Shown here: positions 10,201 to 23,451 of the stretch, piece after piece
Position numbering within the stretch: position 1 is the first letter of the stretch
Layout of the letters: each line of letters starts with the position of its first letter
From: Leucocoprinus leucothites
Taxonomy: Eukaryota > Basidiomycota > Agaricomycetes > Agaricales > Agaricaceae
Length of the DNA stretch: 64,000 nucleotides
Direction: 5' to 3'
Assembly: GCA_013368445.1 (NCBI GenBank)
Contig: JAACJO010000004.1
Location: 1,984,001 to 2,048,000, forward strand
The notes under the pieces: model-generated
What the model was told of the DNA's origin: nothing
Database searches by the model: none
What the model saw: only the letters and a program-made list of their open reading frames with translations
Program-made: the position numbers and the translations under genes

Positions 10201-13158
10201 TCATTGTTGTTTCTCGCCCTCGACAGACGGGCTGGAGCGCTCCTTTTCGGGAGCCTCCACCAATCCAAGGCGACGTTGAATGTCATGCTGGCGCTCAAGA
10301 TCTGCCTTAGCAAGACCAGTAGAGTCACCAAACAATTCGTCCATTTCCTCCAAGGTCAATCCTTTGGTTTCAGGGACCTAGAGAAGCCTCGTGAGTCAAT
10401 ATATCTTTTCCTACTTTTGCTGGATTACGTACAAAGAACATAACGAAGAGACCACCAAGGAGGGAGAATACCTGTTTAAAATAATTTAATTTTGAGGAAA
10501 GGCATCAAAATAGAAATTGCACGTACACCGAAGAAAATGAAAGTTCCGAATCTGAGGTGTTTCATCATAGTTGGCGTAACTTGACCGACTAGCAAAGAAA
10601 TGGTTATCAGTCCAAGTCGGAAGCGACGAACGATCAGACACTTACCGATGAAATTGTTCATCTAAAGTCGAGCAGTAATATTATTGAGCACAGGATCATG
10701 AGACAGGAGTCTAGTCACTCACCCAGTTCGAGGAAGCAGCGATGGAAAGACCCTTTCCACGCACACTCAGAGGCCAAATCTGATCCAGTCATCAAAATCG
10801 ATCCATAACAATCATTGGTGTACATACTTCGGCGACAAGAATCCAGGCGCATGGACCCCAGCTGTAACCGAAGCCAATGGAGAAGATCCAAACGAGTGCA
10901 CAAGCTGCCCAACCCGCAGCTACAAAGCATTTAGTACACGAGTCCGGGTGGTAAAATTTCATTCAACATACCCACATGACTAGAGGATATAAACCATCAG
11001 TAGAGGCCTAGATTTACAGTGACATATATACTCACGAGGCCCAGCTATCTTCGAACAAGCCACTCAGAATTGCGACAAGGATGTGACATCTAGAAAGTTT
11101 CGACTCATCAACAATACGGTCAAAGTCTCGATAAGGTTTGTACTTACGTCCCCATAAGGAATGCGCCGGAAACGAGAACAGGCTTGCGGCCAAGTTGATC
11201 GACCCAAAGAACGGCAGGAATAGTGGCCAAAAACATCCTTTGGGTCCAGTTAGGCATCCATTAAACAATAACCGGAACATAACCCAGACTTACACAATGC
11301 CGACGACACCAGTAGCAAGGAGGGAAACAGTATTGCCTGTCAAACCGAGGCTCTGGAAGATCTGCGGTGCGTAGTACAAGATAGCGTTAACACCAGCTGG
11401 AGAGAGCGGTCAGAATGATATTGGTATTGGGGGTCTGAGCCGCGCTTACTCCATTGTTGGAAGAACATTGTCCTGTGACAGAGTAAGCCACCACATTAGC
11501 CCATGTGGAAAAAAAATGCTCACAGAGATCCAACAGCAACACGATACAGCAGATCTGAAATCATCGTTAGAGATTACCTTCGTAAATCAAGGTTGAGAAA
11601 ACACTCACTTCTCTCGCGAATGAGACTGAGATATCCATAAAACCCAAGCTTGAAGTCTGAAGACCAGGAGCCATCTTGATAGTCAGGGAATTTCTCCTCT
11701 GATACTTCTTTCTCGAAAAGGTATTGAGCTCGAATTTCTCTAAGTAGGTTTGAACCCCATCAGGTCACGTCACGAGAAAAGAAGACGTCAGGCGCACAAG
11801 AATTCCAGGCGAACGAGGTCTGCATCGGGTGGCAGACCCCGTGCACTACTCAAAACAGCGAGTGCCTCATCATCACGACCTTGATTTACTAGCCACCTAT
11901 GAATAGAATGATAGCGAACGTCATTTCTAGCCCCTTAAAAACAGCTTGGGAAGAAGTACCCACCGAGGTGAGAATGGCATGAAGAGAATTCCTACTCCAA
12001 GGATGACCGCGGGGACGAGTTGCAAACCGAGAGGTAATCTCCAAGCAGCTTCAAGTTGACCATCAGTAGTTCCCCCGATGAAATTCGTGCCTGTCCAGAG
12101 AATGGTTGGATGAGCGATAAGGTTCTATTTTCACGATTTGAACAACTCACCATAGTCAATCCAGAACGAAACCATGATGCCGAATGTGATGGCAAGTTGT
12201 TGGAGTGCGACAAGACTTCCGCGTACCTCCGGAGGAGCAATCTCGGCATTGTAGAGAGGGACAACCATACTGAGTGAGCCAACGCCCAGACCCGTGACGA
12301 ATCGACCTAAGCATAAAGGTATTAACATCAGATACACAGGAGCATGAGACAGATCACTGACCTCCGTAAATAGACGAAGGTTCTTTGGCGGCAGTTTGGA
12401 CAATAACACCAACGCAGAATACACAGACGGCTAAATGATTTAGGCAATGATGAGCGCTTTATCCTAGTAGTACGGAGGAATGACTAACCCAAAACAATGG
12501 TATACTTTCGAGAGAGCTTGTCGGCAAAGTAAGCTAAGGTGGGGGGTGAGTAAAGTGCCAAATATAAGTGGTTATTGGATGAACGAGCATCAGCTCACCA
12601 GTTAAGAGGACACCAAACCATGCACCAAGTTCGAGAATCGCAACAAGCCAGCCTTGCTTCCCGGAGTCGTTTACGGCTGATGCCATGCGATCTTTAAAGG
12701 AGCTCATACTGACCAAACTGTCAACCTATGTTTGACTAGATCGATGGCGAGAACTTACACGAGGACACTAGAGAAAACACCCTGGGCCATGTCAGTCTAT
12801 AAGATCTCTCAGAGATTTTTAGTGGCTCACCTGGTTATAGCCTTGCAGCGAGATAGCAAAGGGTAAGAAAAATCCCAGACGTCAAATCACAAAGTACCAT
12901 ACCATAGAGCCTAGGTAGAGCTATGATCAACACGCACTCAAAGCAATCGAGAGGGACTTGACTTACAATCCACCCAACGAAGCGAAAACGGCGATCGCAA
13001 AAACTTTGCGGTTTTGGACCAGACCGGCCTGCACTTGCATTGGCTGCATACACTTGTTTTCGAAGCGGAGATGAACGCACCCATCCAGACTTTCCAGCGA
13101 GAGCTCTGCGCCTGGCGGCAGCAATATTTGAGTCGGCTCCCACAGCTCCTCCAGCCAT
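10201..13158 (-). CDS. MFS sugar transporter (hexose/quinate permease type)
   Basis: About a dozen short exons assemble into a 12-TM sugar porter. Recognisable pieces in order: N-terminus [41 protein letters not shown], then [20 protein letters not shown] with [20 protein letters not shown] (the PETKG/RGxxV-type sugar-porter signatures), PFSP-type motif before the central loop, a [13 protein letters not shown] loop, and the C-terminal [17 protein letters not shown]. The protein ends in a hydrophilic tail [15 protein letters not shown]. It should import a monosaccharide or related polyol or acid across the plasma membrane; the exact substrate is not readable. The ATG at 13158 matches the conserved N-terminus; an in-frame upstream ATG at 13191 would add 11 residues. 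Confidence 0.9.
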
Positions 13159-14090
13159 AGTTGTAAACTGGGAAAAAGAGTTCGGGCTCAATTCATCCGC
13201 TGAGTATCTGCCTTTATACCCGCGCGTAAATTTAGTTCCTCGCGCGTTTTGCGGGGAGAGACAAAGCTTGTAGCAGAACCATGTGGTGCTCAGCAGTTCA
13301 GCCGATTCCCATCACGAACTCCAAAGCCGTGACAGGGCAAAAATGGAGTATCATAATCGCGCATTCTACGGCCCGAGGCCCCTTCTCTGTATAGCCAGGT
13401 ATAACCTCGGAAGCCAGTTCCTCCAAAGACCCAGTTAGCGCTGATTATCGCCGTTAACGTGGTGGATGATAGCAGATGGTAGCAGACTGCAGCTAATTTC
13501 CGAGTGATGTATCTGATGCAAGAAGCACTGAACCCTGCATCTGGCGTTGATCGAGGAGATGCAGCAGGTGCTATTCTAGTGGTGCCTTTTGGCCTACGCT
13601 GACCCGGATCGTTGCACGCCAAGGCTGCAAAACTGAGGCGGAGAGCTTCAATAGACGAGCCGAGAACTTATTACATCTGTTACCATAAAGAGGAGATTCA
13701 ACATCTGTACCCCGAACTGAACCTGGTAAGCCTGGTCCCTTGGAGCGATCAGTGAAAATCGGCACATGGGGAACAGAGATGCCGCGCTGACCGTGAGTAA
13801 AATGCCATTAAAGCCAGGGTCGGCTGGCAAAAGTCGGAGTCATGTTGCGATGTAGAGTTGGGTTCCTGACAATAATCGAGGCTCGAAAGAACTGAAAGTT
13901 GAACAGAGAGCAGGGATGAAGACTTTTGGTAAGAGAACCAAAGAAATGTGGCTGTACGACAGGCGGTGATGGGAGTCTGAATCAGAGTGATGCCACCTTA
14001 CGGCAACGAGCGCGACATTTAATGTCCAAGACCATTGAAGGCGCTGCATCTCCTTCCTTCCCTTCTTGACTTCATTCTTTCTTCTGCAAA
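13159..14090. other. intergenic, divergent promoter region (transporter / metacaspase)
   Basis: About 930 bp between two divergently transcribed genes. It has several short open frames on the minus strand but no recognisable domain. It must hold both promoters; just before the metacaspase start is a pyrimidine-rich run (14050-14085) typical of fungal transcription start regions. Confidence 0.5.
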
Positions 14091-16531
14091 ATGAATTTCT
14101 TTAAAGACATAAAAGATACCTACAACCAAGCGCAACAGCCGCAGGGATACAGGGCTACAAACGCGCCAGCGTGAGTAAAAAAAGTCCATTGATCATCATA
14201 AAGACGGAGTCTTCATCCGCTCATCGCACACCCCAGATTCCCCCAGGTCCCGGGAGCGCATGGGTACATAAGATTATCTACAATTCCACGACAAACACTG
14301 ATGGTATCCTAGTGGCTATCCCCCGCCCTCTGCTCCGCCCCTACCACACCCGGGATACAACCCTAGCTATGCGCCATCTTATGGTCCTCCTTCCGGCGGG
14401 TAAGTAGAATCAAGTCTTGCCCGCTGCGTCTGCAGAACGCTTCATACTATCTCGTCGTGTCTAGATATCCTCCTCCTGGACCTCCCGGGCCTCCTCCTCC
14501 TGGACCTCCCACGCAACAAGGGTCAGCCCGTTTGTTCATTCTTTGGCTAAACTTGTTCCGACGATAATCGATAGATTCGGATTCCCATCGCCTTCCCCCG
14601 GCTTCAGCGCACCTGGGTACAATCCTCCCCCTGGACCTCCCCCTTCCGGGTGCGAGACCCCTTCCAACCCCATTTTTTACATTGATGCTGATCAACTTCG
14701 TGTTTCATCCGTTAGGTATCCGCAACCTTCTCCCCAGCCACCTTCCGGTGGTCCCGGCGGCGGTTTCCCTGGACAGCAATATCACCAACAGCAACAACAG
14801 CAACAGCATAAAGCTCAAGGCGGATATCCTGGTCAGCAGTATCAGCAACAACATCAACAACAACAACACCATGCGCCTCCCGGACCCCCACCAGGAGGGT
14901 ACAATCGTCCTGGTGCCAACCAATGGCATTCTCGTATGTTCCCAGAAAATCTTTATATATCTGAGTTACGTCTTGACAAAGAATATCAGAGGGACCACCT
15001 CCACGGCCCCCTACCCAAGTCCAGAATTATGGGCCACAATTTCAGGGAGCCAATCACCAAACTGCCCAACCTTTCTTTCAGTATTCTCAGTGTACTGGAA
15101 AGAAAAAGGCCCTCTGTATTGGTATAAACTACTTTGGACAGAATGGTGAATTGAGAGGCTGTATCAACGACGCTCGCAACATGCAGCGCTTCCTGTGCAG
15201 TAAGATGATCAATCAGGTTTCGATCTGCGCCACAACCTCACGATGTATCACAGATCGCTATGGCTACAAAACGCAAGATATTGTAATGCTGACCGATGAT
15301 TCACAAAACCCGCGCCAGAAGCCTACGAGGGAGAATATTGTAAGTGTATTACGCTCTCGCAGTGATGTTAAACCATATCGCTGAAATTGGACTACAGCTT
15401 CAGGCTATGCAATGGCTGACGAGAGGAGCTGCTGCCAACGACTCTCTGTTCTTCCACTGTGCGTCCATATAATCCATGGATATGTCCTGTTCTCATCATT
15501 CTACAGACTCTGGTCACGGCGGTCAGACTAAGGATGTAGATGGAGATGAAGCTGATGGTTATGACGAAGGTGCGTGAGCATAAGTCTATTCTGGTGTTCT
15601 TACTAATTTGTTGGTTGACGTAGTCATCTATCCCGTGAGTAGACATACCATGTCATTGATTTCCTCAACTAAACTCTGGCTTCCAGCTTGACTTTGAGAA
15701 GAGCGGTCACATTGTCGACGATGTACGTCTGAGCCCACAATTCATCTTCCCTTCATCTGACAACTATCTAGTTGATTCACGATATCCTGGTCAAACCTCT
15801 TCCACCCGGATGCCGTCTAACCGCCATCTTCGACTCTTGCCATTCTGGTTCGGCTATGGATCTCCCATACATCGTAAGCAACCTCTCCCTTTTACAAACC
15901 CTTCCCTCATTCATCATCTCCTTCAGTACTCCACCGAAGGAAAGGTCAAAGAACCCAACCTAGCAGCTGAAGCTGGTCAAGGTCTCCTCTCCGCAGTAAC
16001 TGCTTATGCCAAAGGCGACATGGGTGGACTTTTCAAATCCGCTATGGGCGTCGTCAAAACGGCTACCGGTAATTCTTCCAAGGCAGATAAGCATGCCAAG
16101 GCTACGAGGACAAGCCCTGCTGACGTCGTATGTTTCTCTTGGGTGCCATCTCATGCCTAGTCTCGTTAATCCGACTGGTTTAGATCTCGTGGAGTGGATG
16201 TAAAGATTCGCAGACTAGTGCTGATACGTCTGAAGCTGGTCAGGCAACAGGTGCTATGAGCTATGCGTTCATCGCCGCACTGAGTAAGTTATCTGATGCT
16301 CTGGCTTGTTTCTTTCACTGTTACTCATCAATACCCGTACAGGCACTAACACCCAGCAAAGTTATCAAGAGCTTCTAAACAACATTCGCGACATATTGAA
16401 GGCCAAATACAGTCAGAAGCCACAGCTGTCGAGCTCTCATCCCATGGTGCGTCTGCCCGCTATCTTATACGCTTGACTGTTTGGTGATCGGGTTGTTTTT
16501 TTAGGACACGAACATCATGTTCATCTGCTAA
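14091..16531 (+). CDS. MCA1: metacaspase (type I, Gly/Pro/Gln-rich prodomain)
   Basis: A multi-exon gene starting [21 protein letters not shown] long prodomain rich in Pro, Gly, Tyr and Gln follows (exons to about 15070, including a CAG/CAA tract). The caspase-fold domain shows [30 protein letters not shown], the catalytic His in YSGHGGQ (the Tyr codon is split by the intron near 15460-15505), DEADGYDE, and the catalytic Cys in [14 protein letters not shown]. The C-terminus DTNIMFIC at 16529-16531 matches the usual family end. Metacaspases are Ca2+-dependent Arg/Lys-specific cysteine proteases in the cytosol, involved in stress response, aggregate clearance and cell death. Both catalytic residues are intact, so it should be active. 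Confidence 0.95.
14779..14875 (+). repeat. CAG/CAA trinucleotide tract (poly-Gln/His) in the metacaspase prodomain
   Basis: Two dense runs of CAA/CAG with CAT interruptions flank a glycine-rich spacer. They encode Gln/His-rich stretches of the kind seen in yeast Mca1, where the Q-rich prodomain drives aggregation. Confidence 0.85.
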
Positions 16532-16933
16532 TTACTCGCCTATCGTTGACTTGGATATTTGATCCCGTAAGGCAACCATCCGCTCACCGGATGGCTGGTT
16601 CAGGACTTTATTTATAATCTCTTACATTCTACTCAGTTGGAGATTCTATGGCTTTGTTGTGCTAGATGTAGCACCCGTACTCAATATAAGCATCCCGTAT
16701 TCCTCGCCGTGGCATCATCGAATATCTCTCTACTTTCACTTCAAAATTGGACTGTAAGTAATGCCATTGAACGAGGTTCTTGTACTTCCTAGCTAGTCTG
16801 TGAGAATATGCAAAGGCCAGGAAATGCAACATGATAGAAATACAGAAAAATGCAGCAAAAGTCCATGAAAATCAGGTAGGTACATTAGAACTATTAGATA
16901 TGCGTAAGAGGGGAACGTGAAAGTATAGAAACA
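16532..16933. other. convergent intergenic region
   Basis: About 400 bp between the 3' ends of the metacaspase and the phosphoesterase genes. It is AT-rich and should hold both 3' UTRs and polyadenylation regions. No gene seen. Confidence 0.6.
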
Positions 16934-18641
16934 TCAGGAACAAGAGACCTCAACAATCTTTGCTTGACCATGATCACCAAACTTGATGGTTCTAGCCCGC
17001 TTTCGAGAACGAGGATATTCCACGCTCATGCTCTCTATGAGGTCAGGAACCTCATATTCATCGTCGTAATCGTCATTGTCTAGATCCATCCAAGCATCTT
17101 CAAACGATTCATCACCATCTTCAGCCTCGTAATCTATTTCTTCCCATTCCTCCCTGCGAGGTAAGGGGTTGGGACCCAAGATCATAGCAGTTAAATTCCG
17201 ACCGTATACCTGCGTGCAAGTTGAGCAATCACGTTCAAACACGAAACAAAAGAAAACGCACGCAGCCAGTGTCTAGTCCGAAAGAATAACGGGAAATATC
17301 CAGTCCACGAGACGCAGTATGCCCATGGATAACACTGGCAGGATAACAGGGCAATGATTTATCGGGGCCGTCGGACAAGGGCGAGATCGCGTTGGGATCC
17401 TGGACCTTGATAACAGCTTTCCTTGGGTGAAACCCGTCACATAGATCCATCTGCTTGTTCCAGTACGTGGCCCACGGGGTACCCTCGTGCGAATCCCTAC
17501 TCAAGAAATGAGCGACTTTTGTGAGCGCAGAACAGCGGTACATACTTGGTAATACTGTTATCCTCTAGCACACTTCGTAGATTCAGATTGGCCCATGGCT
17601 CCGTATTCTGCGGCACCCGAAGCAGGATTGCGAGCTCTTGTAGGTTGCGCAGTGTCTCAGTCGTTCCAGTAGAAGAAACATTGTGGGAGAGAAGGCGAGG
17701 AACGTGGGCAAGGGGTTGGCGTTTGTGATCATAGTCATACCGAACGTCATAGGGGAGGAGGCCAGCATGAACGATGAAAGTGTGTGCGGAGGGAATATGT
17801 AGCTTCAGCGGCAAGGACAGCAGGTACGCATATTGGTCTTTCTTGAGATCCCTTGCAACGCGGTAATGGTCTCCAAAGGGCACCCAGTCTTCTGGTATAT
17901 GATTCCACCAGTATGCGTCTTGACCACGACTTGCTTTACGTCGTGATATGATCCAGGGCTTGAGCTCGTGGCCTTTCTTATGGTCTACATGCCATGCTGA
18001 TTCTAGCTCAGCCAACCATTTGGAAGCTCCGGGAAGGGCGTTGAACCAGTTGAGCCATCCCTTCCATTCAATAACCTTCTGGTCGTGATTGCCGCGCACT
18101 CCCGTCACGTTATGAATGGTCATAAAGTCAACGATTCTCATCGAGCCTTTGTGGCGTCCCCGTGTCAGGATGTCCCCAGTGTGGACAAGAACGTCATGCT
18201 GGCCGTCATAAGCGACTTTTTTGAGTAGTCGTCTGTGTCTCATAAATGTCAGCGAAGATATCATACTATGGTTATAAACAGCCAACTGACAGGAACCACT
18301 TTTCCATGCCATGAATGTCCCCGATTAAAATGACACGCCTTTCAGGATCGTCTGTGTCGAAAGTGAATATACAGTGGGCCCACGACCAATCTCGAGGCGT
18401 ACACACCTGTAGGAAACTCGTCTGGTGAGAGGGATAGGATGGGGCGGTATTGTTTGAAGTCTGGATGTTCTAAAAGGGAGTCAGAATAAGTTTATGTAGA
18501 CTCCGAAAAGCACCAACTGGGTTTGGAGAGTTTGTCTCTCCATGTCTGCGCAGGTTTATTCAGGGTAGCATCTACGCCAAGGGCAAAGGCAGCGATGACT
18601 GCGAGTGTCAGGAGGACTAGAAACTGACGAGGTTGGATCAT
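16934..18641 (-). CDS. calcineurin-like metallophosphoesterase, Ppn2 (vacuolar endopolyphosphatase)-like
   Basis: Starts MIQPRQFLVLLTLAVIAAFA, a signal anchor that would place the catalytic part in the secretory/vacuolar lumen. Metal-binding motifs appear in order: ILIGDIHG (D-x-H), DVLVHTGDIL (GD), VTGVRGNHD (GNH[DE]) and FIVHAGLL (GH-like VHAGL), the set for a two-metal phosphoesterase. The GSMRIVDFMT and VTGVRGNHDQKVIEW blocks resemble yeast Ppn2, a Zn-dependent endopolyphosphatase. The tail is acidic (DDYDDEYE) followed by a basic SRKRARTIKF segment, which is not typical of the catalytic core. Four or more short introns interrupt it. The catalytic class is secure; polyphosphate as substrate is an inference. 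Confidence 0.85.
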
Positions 18642-18812
18642 AGGAGAAGGATAACAAAAACAGACTAAGGAATATAATTAGGGGAAGGCATTATATGGAT
18701 GGCAAAGTTGCTGCACCACCACCAGCAGGAGAACCGGCTAGTATCTGATCCACGTGATCGCAAAGTCTCAGAGTCATTCAGATCTAAAACTGATGCACAG
18801 CTGGTGCTATAA

Positions 18813-19611
18813 TTACACACTGCCCATTTCGTGCTCCCCCCGTTCCCGACGCCGGTCGACTTCTGCAACGTATTCGTTATCATCTGCTGCGGCGCCATAC
18901 CACTTCCAAGCATTGTGCTCTACGAAATTCGCGAAGTCCCACGGCTCTGCCTCCAGTTTATCTAGTTCCAAGAACACGTATGTATCCGCGTCGATTGCCG
19001 CTGCAAGCTCCGATTCTTGAGGAAGTGGCGGTGGCTTGGCTGGAACCAGATCCTTGAATTCACGCAAGTGCGTCGATATGCTCGCGAGCGGTCCCAGTGG
19101 GTACACTTTGACAGGATCCCTGCTATACTCCTGTGGAAGTGACGTCAATCATTAATTCATTGCTCGCGGTGATAGATCATTATTTCGCTCACCGTGCCCT
19201 CAAAGAAGTCCAACAACCGAATATCTTTGGCCGTTAGTCCAGTGACCAGCGTTCCTCTCACGCTTGTATCTTCCTGTGATAGTTTTCTTCCGTGGAGCAA
19301 CTTTTCTTGACTTTGGGTGACCGGTACGACTCCAGGATATTCTTCCTCCTACATACTACTTGTCAGTGGCGCAAACTCTCACTGTAACACCGACGTTATG
19401 CTCCTTACCTTCACCTTATGCCGGGTGAATTCCTAGGATCGCCACAAATCAACATTCCCCCTATCTATGATATCACGAATCAAATCACCTTCAAAACGGC
19501 TGGGCAAATCTCTAAATGTGTTCCGTTGTTCCCAATAACTCTAGTCAGGATATTTGGGTGCATCAAGGTTCCATAGAAAAAGGCATTGGTCGTCTTTGCG
19601 GCTTTAGACAT
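18813..19611 (-). CDS. AIG2-like / gamma-glutamylcyclotransferase-fold protein
   Basis: Starts MSKAAKTTNAFFYGTLMHPN. The FFYGTLMHP motif is the substrate-binding YGTL loop of the GGCT/AIG2 fold. Further blocks are VTQSQEKLLHGR, SVRGTLVTGLT, LLDFFEG and TYVFLELDKLEAEPWDFANF, ending EHEMGSV. The FEG and YxW elements are expected. The family cleaves gamma-glutamyl or epsilon-gamma-glutamyl-lysine bonds to 5-oxoproline, although many fungal members have unknown substrates. Short introns fall near 19145-19190, 19350-19400 and 19440-19490. Note that 'AIG2-like' is unrelated to the AIG1-like GTPases further along. Confidence 0.85.
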
Positions 19612-20676
19612 GCTGGATGGCGTTTAGATGGTGTCGGGTACCGAAATGCTAGTGGTAATCACGATAGATAAGCTGCCCGGTCAACGCTTCTTTACTCTGT
19701 TCGGCTGGACGGGCCGGTCACATCTCAATCCCCACGACGATTGACACCCTTAGATGCGGTCGGATAGGTACTCAGAGTCAGACAGAGTTCCCCTGGCCAT
19801 CTCTGGCGCTTCAAGTTTTGAGCTGGTATAGTCTGATGTTGACTTTGATCCCCGTCCGAGTTAGTAAGATCTCTTTTTCCGAATACCCTCTGTCTCCACC
19901 AAGTGATGCAATTCAGATCGCTTAGTGCTTTCACGTTCTCGAGCTTGAACAATCGCACAATGCACCTTTGCATTGGAGTGATCTGGATCCAATATGCCTA
20001 AAACTAAAACCGCATACCTGCGCAAGTCTGGCACCAATTCGTTGGGTGATGTAGCCGTTGATGAAAGCGGTCCTTGAGATCATCTTCCCCTTTCCGATCC
20101 CTCAGCCGCCGTAGAGCACCAAGCGCCAACAGCACTTAATTCGCTTCGCTGGCTTGAGTGATACAGCCGTCTACGTCATTAACGGATATGAAGATTGTTA
20201 CAAATCTCGTACACACATTTGAACTACTATCTTCAAAGTTTCAGGAACTTTCAGTATTCATTTCATTGCGTTCATCTTTTAAAGTCACTTGCTTGCCTGA
20301 ATATGAGGCCGATCTTCATATGCACAGCTGGGAGCGAGATCGTTCTCACTTGCTGTGCCCAAAGGTGATCTCAGACACTTACAGCAGAACTAAGCGCTCA
20401 GCTTGGTTCCACGGGAGCCCTCCTTCATTTGGTCCTGAGAACAAATGTGTATCCCACCACATGCTCAAATATGTCAGCCTTTGACAACTGAAATCTTCCG
20501 AATTTAGAACTGAAAACAAAACGAGCACACGAGAATATCCGAGCTCCAATATATTTCTCACAGGGCAACGGGCAAAGTGAAGGGTGCAATTCAAAAGTAA
20601 GCCAATCCATACTTCATGTCAGAGCGTCTACCAAGCCATCATCGTGGTTGACAAAGACGCCCCACCAAGGGAGATT
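19612..20676. other. intergenic, no gene supported
   Basis: About 1.06 kb between the AIG2-like gene's upstream side and the amidohydrolase 3' end. Open frames here are short, lack motifs and do not connect by plausible splicing. Confidence 0.5.
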
Positions 20677-23362
20677 TCAAACAAGAGCCAATCCTCTCGC
20701 ATAGGTCCGCAGCTTCTCAATTAGTCCATAAACCACCTTCCTAGCCTCCAACTGAGGCAACTCTCCCCACGCCACCTTTCCATCGATAATAACGGCTTTC
20801 ACCTTGGCTTGCAAAATCTCAGAACCATCACAAACTTCCCCATCCAAACACCCCACAAAGTCCCGATCAAACACGACAAAATCAGCCTTCTTTCCCACTT
20901 CAAGTGAGCCGATCTCCTGTTCCTGGAACGAGGCATATGCGGCATCTAGCGTCATGCCTTTCAGCGCTTGTTTCCTTGTAAGTCTTTCATCTGGATACCT
21001 TAGAAAGCAAGAATAAATCATTATTGTCACTACCGGAGATCAATGAGCTGCGCAGTTGACTTACCATCCTGAGGGGCCATGAGGAGACGTTCCATCAACG
21101 GCGAGGCGTTTGACAGCAGCGTGGAAACCTAATAATGGATTGACGCCTTCAACGGGGAAGTCTGACCCAAGGGGGAGTGCGCTGTGATCTGAGAGTCTAA
21201 GTGGCTATTTAGAGAGACAACTTGGGGTCGATAGAATAGGCACCAACCGCAGTAGAGATGCATAAGCATAGGCGCCTTTCATGCGTTTCGGACCCTTTAG
21301 AGATGATCAGTGACAACATGCGTCAACCTCGAGGGGGGACTTACTAGTCTCCTTTCCGCATACCACATGTCAGACGTCCTGCGGCAGTCTCAATCAATAG
21401 CTATAGTTCCAATCACTATCAACTTACGCATGCGTAGGCTGGACGCTCGCGGTCACTGTAGTCTATCAGCTTCCGCGATGCTAATAATGAGATCAGACGA
21501 ACCTCCCAGCTTTCCAAGACGGCCAAGATCGTGCTCGTCAATGATCTGTGCATGTTCGATGCGTGGTCTCCACGCTGAAACATTCACAGCCTTTTCTTCA
21601 ATCAAGTCTTCGAATATATCAAGAGCAAGGCGATTTGCCTTGTCTCCGATACAATGGATATTCTAGTAAGCCACCCGGCGTAGTTTAGATGGAGCTTTAC
21701 GGCATGAGCAACTGCATCCTTACGACTTGCATGTCATCTCTAAAGTATCTCCTGACAGCCGCCCGTAAGACTCCCGACGGTTGTAATAGGGTACCTTGGA
21801 TGGTTGGGTTATCAGAGTAGGGCGCAAGCAATGCTGCACCCCATGAGCCCAAGGCGCCTGTAGATTAGAAGAAAAAATAAGTATTGTTACCGAGGTGGCA
21901 GAATTAATTTACACGCACCGTCTGCAAAGAGCTTCACACTCCGCAAAGTGAGGCGAGCTTGTTTCCCGTAGTTGATGAAACGAGGGATACCATGCCTCCA
22001 TTCATCACTGATATATCTTGCAATATCCGACACAGAACCGTTATGTGGCAAGGGAACACCGCCCATGAGATAGAGGCGTAGCTAACATAACTCAGTGAAG
22101 AGGATAGTGTAGTATGAACACGACGTACAGGAATAGCACCTTCCTCCGCTTTCCTTGAAAGGCCAGCGTCAGTCTAGGGGCTAAATAAAGTATGGTGAAC
22201 GAACCTCTTAAAAAACTCAACCATTGGTAATCTAGTATCGGCATCATGAATACTAGTCAAACCAAATTGCAGCGCAGCGTTGGCCGTGGCTGAGAAGAAT
22301 TCTTCCATTTGTTGATGACTCCAGGGCGGTGTTGGAATGAGATCCATTGCATTGTCGACAAAAATCCCTACAAATACAGTAAACCCGAGAGCGAACCGTT
22401 CTGCTAAATAAAGTCTCACCAGTTGGCTTACCATGAGCATCTCTGATGATCTGACCACCGATCACTTCGTCGTCCGCGGGTAAAGTGCCCATAAGGTCCA
22501 GCACACGAGGTGAAACCCAGCGAGCGTGCCCATCAACCCTTGAAAGTGAAATGAGCCGGCCTCTGAGTAGCGGATCTTGGTCAAGGTCTTCCTGGGGTAA
22601 CTTTTAGTCCAATGTTGCTCAATATTGACCATACTGTAACTTACCGCTGTCGGAAACTGCTTATTTTCCCATTTGGTTTGATCCCATCCCATGCCTTCTA
22701 TCCAACGACTGGGGTCATTGAGCACATCAGGATGACTTTTAAGGTACTGTTTAATTCTTTCGATGACCTCTGAGACATTTTGATGAGTTTTACAACTTGT
22801 TGTGAACAAGATCAAACACTTTACCTTGAACAGAGGCGGAACCTGCCAATGGAAGTTGCATCATCCAACCATTTTCGATGATATGTGCATGAGCATCTAT
22901 TGGCCAGTGAGAAAGTGCACGCTCACAAAAAGAGAGAGTATACCAGCGAGTCCAGGTACGATGATATCGGCAGCATCCACATAGGAAACACTTGGTCGTT
23001 GAAACTCAAAACTCCGGCCTAAGAAAGGTAAACGGATGGAGACCAAAGCGACTTCATCTTCCGATTCAATCCAGAAACTTCAGCCAATGTGTAACAGTGA
23101 TATATCAGCGAAGAAGCTTACCATAGCTTCCGACGCGAGAAATTCGATCATTCTGAACAGTTATGCAATGGGCTTGAGGTTGTGCCTCGTTTACCGTGTA
23201 TATTTGGTCTTGACGAGTACAAAGCGTGTATTCTGTAAGTAAGGGAAAGAGGGTGCGAAAACCGAGCGCTACAACGGCAGAAGTCAGAAAGACTAAGCCC
23301 GGGACGCGTCGATTTCTGGTCGTAATCGGAACATTACTGGTCGATGGTTTGGTTGAATCCAT
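20677..23362 (-). CDS. membrane-anchored amidohydrolase (YtcJ-like, amidohydrolase family 3)
   Basis: Starts MDSTKPSTSNVPITTRNRRV, followed by an N-terminal membrane anchor (PGLVFLTSAVVALGF). The metal-dependent hydrolase barrel follows: VDAADIIVPGLAD joined to AHAHI (the H-x-H metal pair), IEGMGWDQTKW, SRVDGHARWVS, QFGLTSIHDAD, LRSVKLFADG..ALGS, NIHCIGDKANRLALD, PRIEHAQII, LPLGSDFPVEG, LTRKQALKGMTLDAAYA and GSLEVGKKADFVVFDRD. This motif order is that of the YtcJ-like amidohydrolase group. Substrate is unknown. About ten short introns. The start sits 89 bp from the divergent NCS2 start, so they share a compact bidirectional promoter. Confidence 0.88.
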
Positions 23363-23451
23363 GATGCGACATCGACCCTGTCCGATCAACTGCTCGGATG
23401 GAGCTCTGCCAAATTAGGAAATCATATTTTCTGACATTAGCCGCTATCATC
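23363..23451. promoter_or_regulatory. 89-bp bidirectional promoter between the amidohydrolase and NCS2/CTU2
   Basis: Two divergent start codons lie only 89 bp apart, so this short interval plus 5' UTRs must serve both genes. No TATA box is evident. Confidence 0.5.
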
